Origin: Xanthobacteraceae bacterium
GTDB taxonomy: Bacteria; Pseudomonadota; Alphaproteobacteria; Rhizobiales; Xanthobacteraceae
DNA: 5,760 nt
Assembly: GCA_030037185.1 (NCBI GenBank)
Contig: JASHRR010001222.1
Span: forward strand, 1 to 5,760
Direction: 5' to 3'
A program made the position numbers and the translations under genes. Shown here one piece after another: positions 1 through 5,760 of the stretch; position 1 is the first letter of the stretch, and every line of letters begins with the position of its first letter. Below the pieces are notes generated by a model. That model was given only the letters and a program-made list of their open reading frames with translations. It searched no databases and had not been told where the DNA came from.

Positions 1-183
1 CGCAGGCGCGGTCCGCGATCACGCTCGGTCGCATCTGCCAGATGTTTCGGCAGGCGGCTCACCTATGCGGACATCATGTACACCGCAGTTATCGCTTTTA
101 TCATGATTCCTGTCAGTTTTCCCGTCGCGCCCATAAAATGCGGCCCGAAACCATCTCCTCATCGCGCGGGCGTTCGCCATTGA
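1..183 (+). CDS. C-terminal tail of a multidrug transporter, probably DHA2-type MFS (partial, apparent frameshift)
   Basis: This is the 3' end of a gene that begins before the window, ending at TGA 181-183. From about position 60 the frame starting at base 1 reads LTYADIMYTAVIAFIMIPVS, a Tyr-Ala-Asp entry followed by a hydrophobic helix. DHA2/EmrB pumps typically end this way, with a 'QA..laYxDvF' segment and then the last membrane helix. The matching upstream part (QARSAITLGRICQMFRQAA, positions 3-59) is in the frame starting at base 3, so the frames seem to change by one base near 50-62. This could be a sequencing error or a decayed gene. The tail after the helix is short, polar and Pro-rich. 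The next gene, an outer membrane efflux factor, supports an export role, since EmrB-type pumps are often encoded beside such channels. Too little is present to fix the family; another polytopic transporter is possible. Confidence 0.42.
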   Translation, partial: RRRGPRSRSVASARCFGRRLTYADIMYTAVIAFIMIPVSFPVAPIKCGPKPSPHRAGVRH

Positions 184-303
184 ATAGGGTCTTTAAGGAC
201 TGGAACTTTTCCACATGCTGCGTGTTTATGCCAGCGGCCAGCGCCATCCATGGTTCCTCTCAGTTTCCTATTATTGGTCAAAAAAGGCGGTAGCCGTCCC
301 GGC

Positions 304-307
304 GGAG
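304..307 (+). promoter_or_regulatory. Ribosome binding site of the outer membrane factor gene
   Basis: GGAG lies 7 bases before ATG 315. This spacing favours ATG 315 over the in-frame TTG at 312. I see no convincing promoter in the 131-base gap 184-314, which fits read-through from the upstream transporter gene. Confidence 0.6.
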
Positions 308-314
308 CGTCTTG

Positions 315-1805
315 ATGGCGTCGCGGATCGGGCGATTTGCCCCCGCGGCGCTGGCGGCGGCGCTTGCAGGCTGCGCATTCGGCCCGGATTTCGTTCCACC
401 GGCTCCACAGTTACCCGCAGGCTCCTACACCGGGGAGCCCGCCGATCCGTGGCTACAGCAGCCGCCCGATCCGAACTGGTGGGCGGTGTTTCACGATCCG
501 ATCCTCACCGAACTCGAGCGCCGCGTTACTGCTGAAAATCTGGATGTGCAGACAGCAACAATCCGCCTGGCAGAAAGCCGCTTTCAGCGGGGCGTTGCTG
601 CCGCTGCCGCATTTCCCTCCGTGAACGGCGACGCGAAATACCAGCGCGAACTCTACAGCGTAAACGGTCCCCTCAGCCTTGTTAAGAAGCTCCTCCCCCC
701 CTCGGCGGGCCCGGTTCCGCTGGTTCCAATACCGATCAACGAATACTACCTCGGCTTCGACGCCTCCTGGGAGCTCGACCTCTGGGGCCGCGTCCGCCGG
801 CAGGTCGAATCGGCGGATGCGCAGGTCAGTCAGGCCGCGGAGCAGCGCCGCGACGCCCTCGTCTCGAGTCTAGCGGAAATGGCCCGCGATTACATTCAGC
901 TGCGCGGCGTCCAGATGCAGATCGGCATCGCTGTCGAAAATTTGAAGGTCGCCGAGGATATCCTGGCACGCGCGCAAGAGCGTGCCGTCAAGGGAGTAGG
1001 TACGGGCCTGGACGTGGAGAACGCAGCGGCGCAGATCGAAAATATTGGCGCGCAGATTCCGACACTGCAACAGCAGGAATCGGAGTACAGCAACGCCGTG
1101 AGCTTGCTGCTGGATCAGCCGCCCGGAGCGCTGCACCCTGCGCTGGGCCGCCCAAAATTGGTGCCGCTGGCGCCGCCGCGGGTGCCGCTCGGCATCCCCT
1201 CCGAGCTCGCTCGTCGACGACCGGACATTCGTGCAGCGGAGGCGCAGCTGCACGCAGCCACTGCTGATGTCGGCGTCGCCGTTGCCTCGTTTTATCCGAC
1301 TGTTCAACTCAACGGGACCGTCGGCCTTGATTCGATCGACTTCGCGAAACTCTTCCAGGCCAACTCGCTGCAATACATGGCGGGACCGAGCGTCACGGTG
1401 CCAATTTTTGCCGCTGGTCGCCTCAAGAATACGCTCAAACTGCGCGAGGCGCAGCAAGTAGAAGCTGCGATCGGGTATCAGAAAACCGTGATGCGGGCTT
1501 GGCATGAGGTGGTCAACGCACTCGTAGCCTATCGGCTCGAACAGCAGCGTCGGATGCGCCTGAAACTCGAGATCGTGCATTCGCGCCAGACGCTCATCCT
1601 TGCTCGCGAGCGCTACAGCGACGGTGTCGGTGACTTTCTCACGGTGCTCGATGCCGAGCGCACCCTGCTGCAGGCGGAGCAGCAACACGTGACGAGCACC
1701 ACCAACGTGTCCCTGAACCTCGTGCAGCTCTTCAAGGCACTCGGCGGCGGCTGGGAGCCGATATTCCCGACTTCGCCAGATGGCGACAGCGGCGGGACAC
1801 CTTGA
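315..1805 (+). CDS. NodT-family (OprM/TolC-like) outer membrane efflux lipoprotein
   Basis: This is the outer membrane channel of a three-part drug exporter. Family members form a trimeric beta-barrel with a long periplasmic alpha-helical tunnel that docks to a membrane fusion protein and an inner membrane pump. The 496-residue product has normal family length. It starts with a lipoprotein signal peptide ending in the lipobox LAGC (residues 17-20). Cys20 would be acylated, and Ala at +2 fits outer membrane sorting. Two outer membrane efflux repeats follow. The first, about residues 55-255, holds WWAVFHDP and WELDLWGR. The second, about 290-480, holds the hallmark RRRPDIRAAEAQL (300-312), a SFYP motif (325-328), GPSVTVPIFAAGR (357-369) and DFLTVLDAER (440-449). 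The start was chosen by its GGAG site. The upstream transporter tail suggests one operon, so its partner is probably an MFS or RND pump. The transported compound cannot be read from the sequence. Confidence 0.95.
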   Translation: MASRIGRFAPAALAAALAGCAFGPDFVPPAPQLPAGSYTGEPADPWLQQPPDPNWWAVFHDPILTELERRVTAENLDVQTATIRLAESRFQRGVAAAAAFPSVNGDAKYQRELYSVNGPLSLVKKLLPPSAGPVPLVPIPINEYYLGFDASWELDLWGRVRRQVESADAQVSQAAEQRRDALVSSLAEMARDYIQLRGVQMQIGIAVENLKVAEDILARAQERAVKGVGTGLDVENAAAQIENIGAQIPTLQQQESEYSNAVSLLLDQPPGALHPALGRPKLVPLAPPRVPLGIPSELARRRPDIRAAEAQLHAATADVGVAVASFYPTVQLNGTVGLDSIDFAKLFQANSLQYMAGPSVTVPIFAAGRLKNTLKLREAQQVEAAIGYQKTVMRAWHEVVNALVAYRLEQQRRMRLKLEIVHSRQTLILARERYSDGVGDFLTVLDAERTLLQAEQQHVTSTTNVSLNLVQLFKALGGGWEPIFPTSPDGDSGGTP

Positions 1806-1852
1806 TGATCTTGCTCTCAGCCCGGCCATGCTGCCGACTGAAAAATTCACAT

Positions 1853-1885
1853 AGCCCCAGTGGGCTGCGTCGCAAAATGCGACGC
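1853..1885. other. Two adjacent small hairpins after the outer membrane factor gene
   Basis: Two inverted repeats lie 47-80 bases past the stop codon. AGCCC/GGGCT is at 1853-1857 and 1862-1866 with a 4-base loop. GCGTCGCA/TGCGACGC is a perfect 8-bp stem at 1867-1874 and 1878-1885 with a 3-base A loop. On the + strand no T-run follows directly, so this is not a classical intrinsic terminator. On the - strand the first hairpin is followed within about 12 bases by a T-run (complement of AAAAA at 1841-1845). The structure may slow transcription or protect the mRNA 3' end. The stems are clear in the sequence; their function is inferred. Confidence 0.4.
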
Positions 1886-2133
1886 CAAAGCAAGAGACAT
1901 TTTGGGGGAGCATCCTAAAACGATGATCTTTCGGCGATGGCGCAATCCAATCAAGATTACGCGCTGCTCGGCGAATTGGCGATTGGCTGGCGACGCGCAG
2001 CGCGAATCCCGACGAGTATGTCAATACATCACACGATGATACGTCGAGCATCATGAATATTGGCCGCGAGTTAGGAAAGCGGCATAGCGCAGCGTCGTCT
2101 CGTCACTCAACAGGCTGGTCCCGGACCTGACGT
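1886..2133. other. Spacer with no recognisable gene
   Basis: Apart from the hairpins before it, I find no convincing gene in this stretch. A 39-codon frame (1937-2056, +) lacks a ribosome binding site. The - strand frame crossing the region is the start of a long antisense frame over the efflux gene. No repeats or transposon ends were recognised. Confidence 0.5.
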
Positions 2134-2162
2134 TTGCGATCGCCACTCCGGTTCTGTAGACT
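2134..2162 (+). promoter_or_regulatory. Possible sigma70-type promoter
   Basis: TTGCGA (2134-2139) and TAGACT (2157-2162) are separated by exactly 17 bases, each matching 4 of 6 consensus positions. Transcription would start around 2169-2170, at the ATG of the small exported protein, so its mRNA would be nearly leaderless. It could also drive the oxidoreductase gene downstream. A match of this quality can occur by chance. Confidence 0.25.
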
Positions 2163-2169
2163 GGAGAAA

Positions 2170-2457
2170 ATGCGTTCGATTGGACATATTCTCGTAGTGG
2201 CGCTCGCCTTCGTCGTGTGCCGCAGCGCTGTTGTCGATGCACCTCCCGAGTCGGCGGGCTTGCGTTGTCCTTCGTGCCCGCTCAACGGACGCTGTGATCA
2301 CGCACTCGATGCAAACGCGTTCGGCGACTGCGCAGAGCGGCCCGCCTCGCAACTTACCTTTGATTCCCGCGAAAATGCTGCCGCGAAGTCAAGTGCCCTC
2401 CTGCCGGGACGTCAAACCGCTGATGCGTATCGCAGCATGGTTTTAAAACACCAATAG
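2170..2457 (+). CDS. Small predicted exported protein with a CxxC motif, unknown function
   Basis: The product is 95 residues and I do not recognise its family. It starts with a signal-peptide-like or membrane-anchor segment: a basic N-terminus (Met-Arg), then a hydrophobic core at about residues 4-17. The mature part has four cysteines: a CPSC pair (C33, C36), C42 and C54. That spacing could bind a metal or form disulfides in the periplasm. No lipobox is seen at C17, because the residue before it is Val. ATG 2170 is chosen because the signal segment begins there; an in-frame TTG at 2134 would add 12 residues that do not fit. GGAG (2163-2166) is only 3 bases from the ATG, which is short. The oxidoreductase ATG is 16 bases after the stop, so the two may share a transcript. 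The gene could be spurious, since GC-rich DNA often contains open frames of this length. Confidence 0.42.
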   Translation: MRSIGHILVVALAFVVCRSAVVDAPPESAGLRCPSCPLNGRCDHALDANAFGDCAERPASQLTFDSRENAAAKSSALLPGRQTADAYRSMVLKHQ

Positions 2458-2473
2458 AGTGCACCGGACCGCA

Positions 2474-3475
2474 ATGACCAAAGCAATCCGAATCCACGCC
2501 AACGGCGGTCCCAATGTCATGTGCTTCGAGGACATCGCGCTGCCACCGCCCGGGCCAGGCGAGATCCGCATCCGTCATACTGCTATCGGGGTCAACTTCT
2601 CGGATGTCAATGTCCGTCGCGGAGGCTTCTACCTCACGACGCCGCCGAGTTTTCCGATCATCCTGGGCAATGAGGCCGCTGGTGTCGTCGCCACCGTCGG
2701 TGCCGGCGTGGCGGACATTGAAGTCGGCGAGCGCGTAGCCTATGCCGGCGTCGGCGGACCATTCTACGAATCGACCGGCGCCTATGCTGAGGAACGCAAC
2801 GTTCCGGCAGCGTGTTTAATCAAGCTCCCGCGCGAGGTCTCTGACCGGCAAGCGGCCGCCTTGTTGGTCAAAGGCGTGACGGCATCGACCATTGTCAACC
2901 AGATCTTTCGGCCGCGCCCCCGTCAAACGATCCTCATTCACGCCGCGGCGAGCGGCGTTGCTCTCGTCCTGTGCCAGTGGTGCAAGCATGCCGGCGCCAC
3001 GGTGATCGGCACCGTCGGTTCGCCCGAAAAGGCGCGCGTCGCTGCCGCGCACGGCTGCGATCATGCCATTCTCTATCGCGACACCGATTTCGTGCCGAAA
3101 GTGAAAGAACTCGCTCCCGCCGGCGTCGATGCGGTTTTCGACGGCGTCGGCAAGGACACGTTCCTGCGGTCGCTCGATTGTGTGCGGCCGTTCGGCATGC
3201 TCGTCAACTACGGCAACGCTTCGGGCCATGTGCCGCCGCTGGACCTTCTCCTGCTTGCCAAGAAAGGGTCGTTGTCGGTTGCGCGGCCCGGATTTCATCA
3301 CTTGTTCAGCACTGGCTGCACGCTTCAATCCGCGGCCGACGAACTGTTCAAGCTCGTCGCTCGGCGCGTCCTCAACGAGGAAATCAGTTGCACCTACCCG
3401 CTGCGTGCTGCGGCGATGGCGCATCGCGACATTGAAAGTCGCAGCACTATCGGCTCGGTGCTGCTGTTGCCGTAA
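2474..3475 (+). CDS. NADPH:quinone oxidoreductase family protein (zinc-independent MDR)
   Basis: Cytosolic enzymes of this family use NADPH to reduce quinones or activated alkenes. The 333-residue product is close to the usual 324-330. An N-terminal GroES-like domain covers about residues 1-120, with NFSDVNVRRGGFY (41-53) and LGNEAAGVV (64-72). A Rossmann domain follows at about 125-265. C-terminal family signatures include VGKDTF, RPFGMLVNYGNASG, a YPL segment and the terminal SVLLLP. No structural zinc cysteine cluster is seen, as expected for the quinone reductase branch. The nucleotide loop is unusual: HAAASGVA (156-163), where relatives usually have HAAAGGVG, so two glycines are replaced. 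ATG 2474 is preferred over GTG 2459 because it gives the usual N-terminus just before the first beta strand. No strong ribosome binding site is visible. It lies 16 bases after a small gene and converges with the dedA-like gene. The exact substrate is not known. Confidence 0.93.
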   Translation: MTKAIRIHANGGPNVMCFEDIALPPPGPGEIRIRHTAIGVNFSDVNVRRGGFYLTTPPSFPIILGNEAAGVVATVGAGVADIEVGERVAYAGVGGPFYESTGAYAEERNVPAACLIKLPREVSDRQAAALLVKGVTASTIVNQIFRPRPRQTILIHAAASGVALVLCQWCKHAGATVIGTVGSPEKARVAAAHGCDHAILYRDTDFVPKVKELAPAGVDAVFDGVGKDTFLRSLDCVRPFGMLVNYGNASGHVPPLDLLLLAKKGSLSVARPGFHHLFSTGCTLQSAADELFKLVARRVLNEEISCTYPLRAAAMAHRDIESRSTIGSVLLLP

Positions 3476-3816
3476 TCGGACACTCTCACGACGCCTGTTG
3501 CGACCAGCCAAAGGACCAGGTCATCCCATCGCGATCCCGATGCCGGGAAACCTCCTGCCGCGGCACGTTGGGGACGCGAGTTCCGGTGCTCATCGGGCTT
3601 GATATCGGGGTGCAGAACCTTGGCGGTGCTCTCTACCGGAAAGTCCGGCATCACGAGGCAATGTTCAATCAAGCCACAGCAGGCAGCTTTTGTGGAGTTA
3701 CGAGGTGCCGCAAGCGGCACTATCTGAGGCACACCAGCTGCGGCGCGAACGCCGTAGGCAGGAAGCCCGTGACCTCGCGTTGCAGCAAAATCAGATTGCG
3801 GCGTTTCAGCCATTCG
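3476..3816. other. Convergent intergenic region without a recognised gene
   Basis: This stretch separates the ends of two convergent genes. I find no gene I can name in it on either strand. It contains one perfect small hairpin, GTGCCG/CGGCAC (3705-3710 and 3715-3720, loop CAAG), but neither side has a T-run, so it is not a standard terminator. An open + frame from about 3602 carries a charged, Arg/Glu/Gln-rich stretch (see findings). It continues antisense through the dedA-like gene and is not accepted as real. Confidence 0.45.
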
Positions 3817-4497
3817 TCACGTTTGCGGCCACCTATCCGGCACCGACTTCCGTTGTTGTTGAGGCAACTCGGCCACTGCTGCTTCCGCCTCGTCCAGGAA
3901 TCGTTCCTCATGTTTTTTGTAGTAGCGCCAAAGAAGGATGGCAAAAACTATCGCCGCAATCAGCACGCTCCATCCAGCCGGTCCAGCGATTCGACGAATA
4001 CCTTCTCCAACTACGTATCCGCCGACTCCGAACACAGTCGCCCAGACAATTCCCCCAGCTGCATTGAACACGAAAAACCGCAAGGGGGACAATCCGTTTG
4101 CACCGGCCAGCAGTGCCGCTAACGCGCGCAGCAATGCGACAAAACGTCCAAAGAAGACAATCTTTCCGCCGTGTCGGGCAAACAGGTACTGTCCGAGCTT
4201 CCGCTTCCGTTCGTCGAGTCCGACCACATATCCCCATCGCGACAACAACGACGTACCAAACTCCCTGCCCACCCAGAAGCCGATATTGTCGCCCACGATC
4301 GCTCCGCCGGCAGCCGCGGCAATCACGTAGTGTATGTCCAAAGAATGCCTGTTGCCGGAAAAGGCTGCAGCACTGACCAGGATAGTTTCTCCCGGCAGTG
4401 GAATACCCGCGCTCTCCAGCATCACAACAATGAAAATTGCCACATAGCCGTAGTTTGCCAGAACGTGCTGCACCCAGCTGCCATCGAAAATGTCCAC
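3817..4497 (-). CDS. DedA-family (SNARE-associated) inner membrane protein
   Basis: This is an integral membrane protein of the DedA/VTT family. Members are linked to lipid flipping, undecaprenyl-phosphate or phospholipid translocation and membrane homeostasis. The 226-residue product has typical length. Visible motifs are ESAGIPLPGET (28-38), then GDNIGFWVGREFG (69-81), then FFGRFVALLRALAALLAGAN (115-134) and FNAAGGIVWA. Several hydrophobic segments run up to about residue 200, followed by a charged cytoplasmic tail. E28 and E37, and R118 and R124, fall where E. coli YqjA has its essential acidic and arginine pairs. The prolines usual in the FGRF.P..R...P..AG motif are replaced by alanines here. 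GTG 4497 is chosen because GAGG (complement of 4506-4509) sits 8 bases upstream; GTG 4521 would add 8 charged residues and has a poorer site. It is transcribed alone, toward the oxidoreductase gene. The transported lipid is unknown. Confidence 0.93.
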   Translation of the reverse strand: MDIFDGSWVQHVLANYGYVAIFIVVMLESAGIPLPGETILVSAAAFSGNRHSLDIHYVIAAAAGGAIVGDNIGFWVGREFGTSLLSRWGYVVGLDERKRKLGQYLFARHGGKIVFFGRFVALLRALAALLAGANGLSPLRFFVFNAAGGIVWATVFGVGGYVVGEGIRRIAGPAGWSVLIAAIVFAILLWRYYKKHEERFLDEAEAAVAELPQQQRKSVPDRWPQT

Positions 4498-5416
4498 CTT
4501 GCTGCCCTCTCGCTCTTTCACTTGCCAGCGGTTTGCCGGCCGGTTTTGGTGCGGCCCTTTCCGCTTCGGCGATGCGGAGATGGCCGGTAATCGTTAATAG
4601 ATCGCTCGTGATCCCAACATAGTCGCACAAGCAACGCGACACGAAGGCGCGCAGTGGAAATTACTGCCCGTTTCCAATGTGTCCAACACATGCCGATGAG
4701 CATCGGAGAGCTTCGTTCGATCCTCGCAGTCTACTGAAAAGCTCCGCAGGAACGAGCGAAGTTGTGTCTGCCACAAAGTCGGGTTGATTGCGGTGAGGCC
4801 CGGTGGCCGGACGCGTTTCCTGCATTCATCCGATTCGCCGGCTGATGGCTACAGTCATCGACAATCTCGACCGAGTTCCCGCCCCTTGGCAAGGTGGATA
4901 ACCGTCGGCTGCGGCTGCGCCGGGCCGAAACGGCCGTCGGTCGAGGATGTCGTCGTGTGCCTGCGCTTAGTTCCGCTGCGGATCCCGAGCTTTGGGATCG
5001 CCGTAACCGGCCGGTGATAAAAACAGAACGGTCCTTCGCATTCCACCCCACGGTGGCGGCGTTGAACCATCGACTGCGGCCACGTGGTCACGACCGATGT
5101 TTAACCGGCAGGCGTGATCAGCGTGGCAGCCCGCGGATGTGGCTACCTCAAGTGCGGCGCGAATGCCTCAGCCCACCCTCTCGCGCGCTGCGGCCGCCCT
5201 GAGTTGTCCTTGTTGGCGCCTCCTCGTTACGCGCAAACTTAACCCTTCCTTTATCTGGGCCGGCTCAATGAAAGGCTGGGCCGCCTCAAATATGGGACCG
5301 ATTTCGTAGCGCGTGCGCAACCTCGATCCACCGGAGGGGTCGAGCGCAACGAGGCAAGGATGCGGCAAGGCTGCCTAACAAGCGCCCGGCAGCGGTGCCA
5401 GCCTCTAGCGTTCGAG
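4498..5416. other. Long region without a recognisable gene
   Basis: About 900 bases contain only open frames that I cannot connect to any family. The longest candidates are a - strand frame ending at 4594 (open from about 4850; only a TTG start at 4776, 60 residues), - strand 4855-5091 (78 residues), + strand 4894-5202 (102 residues, very Arg-rich) and - strand 5168-5368 (66 residues). None combines a good start site, balanced composition and a known motif. A 14-base palindrome, CCGATG-AG-CATCGG, lies at 4693-4706. The first few hundred bases must contain the promoter of the dedA-like gene, but I could not identify it with confidence. The region may hold decayed genes. Confidence 0.45.
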
Positions 5417-5760
5417 ATGCGGGTGCGCTTGGGCAGTTTTGCCGACGTCTATTGCGTCGAGCCGGACGCGCTACGGGCCATTGTCGGCAGCAAGAGCGAT
5501 GCGGCTGTGCAGGCGGCAGCCGAAGAAGCGCACGACGAGGACATAGCGGCGGCTTTGCGCCGTATCGTCGATGGGATTTAGGTGCGAGCAGCCGGGCCGG
5601 GACTATGTCGTCTATGCCTTCGACCGTCATGCCTGGGCGACCCATTGGACGCGGTGGAAATCTACGTCTCCGACAACATGTTTCGGGGGTGTGGGATTTC
5701 GTTTTGGGACGCACCAGCGGCACCGCAAGACCCCCATGATTATTTTCAGGTGCTGGTGGC
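5417..5760 (+). pseudogene. Frame-disrupted gene for a small uncharacterised protein, possibly DUF7691-like, cut by the window end
   Basis: The frame from ATG 5417 reads VYCVEPDALRAIVGSKSDAA and then AALRRIVDG, and stops at TAG 5579-5581. The next stretch of sensible protein, EQPGRDYVVYAFDR (about 5586-5627), is one frame over. From 5633 the original frame resumes with LGDPLDAVEIYVSDNMFR and stays open to PHDYFQVLV at the window end. One extra base near 5574 (in a GGG run) and one missing base near 5629 would explain this and keep the net frame. The order 'Y.V...lraavGSkd', 'lr.ivdG', 'Y.yAfe.lC..lG' resembles the DUF7691 family as I remember it, but this assignment is weak. ATG 5360, with GAGG 5 bases upstream, is an alternative start that would add 19 residues. 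If the sequence is correct, the intact product would be only 54 residues. Confidence 0.5.

Noticed and set aside
42..293. An 83-codon + frame as a stand-alone gene
   Set aside because: Its first part fits the transporter tail and the rest has no recognisable features. It is better explained as the out-of-frame continuation of that gene.
180..314. Promoter for the outer membrane factor gene
   Set aside because: TATTAT at 269-274 looks like a -10 box, but no -35 element lies at 16-18 bases spacing. Co-transcription with the upstream gene is simpler.
870..2054. A 394-codon open frame on the - strand
   Set aside because: It lies mostly antisense to the clearly real outer membrane efflux gene. 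Its product is low in hydrophobic cores, rich in Arg, Cys and His, and has no recognisable motif. This is a common shadow in GC-rich coding DNA.
1937..2056. A 39-codon + frame starting MAQSNQDYALLGELAIGW
   Set aside because: There is no ribosome binding site and no known family, and its 3' half is unlike protein. It is too short to accept alone.
3705..3720. Hairpin GTGCCG-CAAG-CGGCAC as a terminator
   Set aside because: The stem is only 6 bp, there is no T-run on either side, and it lies far from both gene ends.
3908..4642. A 244-codon - strand frame overlapping the dedA-like gene
   Set aside because: It is out of frame with the well-supported DedA protein on the same strand, and its product is Cys/Arg/Gly-rich without motifs.
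4594..4776. A 60-codon - strand frame with a TTG start upstream of the dedA-like gene
   Set aside because: The sequence looks moderately protein-like, but there is no strong start, motif or family match. It is left as undetermined within the gene-poor region.
5373..5419. Possible integron attC site (GCCTAAC at 5373-5379 followed by an imperfect GCGTT near 5408-5412)
   Set aside because: The left core RYYYAAC matches, but the right core reads GTTCGAG instead of GTTRRRY and the inner stems do not pair convincingly. There is no integrase and no second site.

Overview
The window is GC-rich DNA whose proteins look alphaproteobacterial, most like Hyphomicrobiales/Bradyrhizobium-type soil bacteria. 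That placement is an inference from GC content and protein style; there is no rRNA or other marker gene here. Three genes are clear: a NodT-type outer membrane efflux lipoprotein (315-1805, +), a zinc-independent quinone oxidoreductase of the MDR family (2474-3475, +) and a DedA/SNARE-associated membrane protein (3817-4497, -).

Layout. Positions 1-183 hold what looks like the last part of a multidrug transporter, probably a DHA2-type MFS pump, with an apparent one-base frame change near 50-62. It lies directly upstream of the outer membrane factor, as expected for a three-part exporter (membrane fusion protein, MFS pump, outer membrane channel). Two small hairpins lie just after the channel gene. 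A spacer follows, then a weak gene for a 95-residue exported protein with a CxxC motif (2170-2457). The quinone oxidoreductase starts 16 bases after it, so the two could be co-transcribed. The oxidoreductase and the dedA-like gene converge on a roughly 340-base stretch (3476-3816) with no recognisable gene.

From 4498 to about 5416 I find no gene I can name. The last 340 bases (from 5417) hold a gene that runs off the window. Its reading frame is broken by an apparent extra base near 5574 and an apparent missing base near 5629. The conceptual product resembles a small uncharacterised family, possibly DUF7691.

How the genes fit together: only the transporter tail and the outer membrane factor form a convincing functional unit, drug or toxic-compound export across both membranes. 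The oxidoreductase and DedA protein are common housekeeping or stress genes and show no clear link to each other. I see no tRNA, rRNA, CRISPR array, transposase, phage gene or defence system. The most notable points are two apparent frame disruptions at opposite ends of the window, an altered glycine motif in the oxidoreductase, and the small CxxC protein. I did not find a convincing undescribed system.
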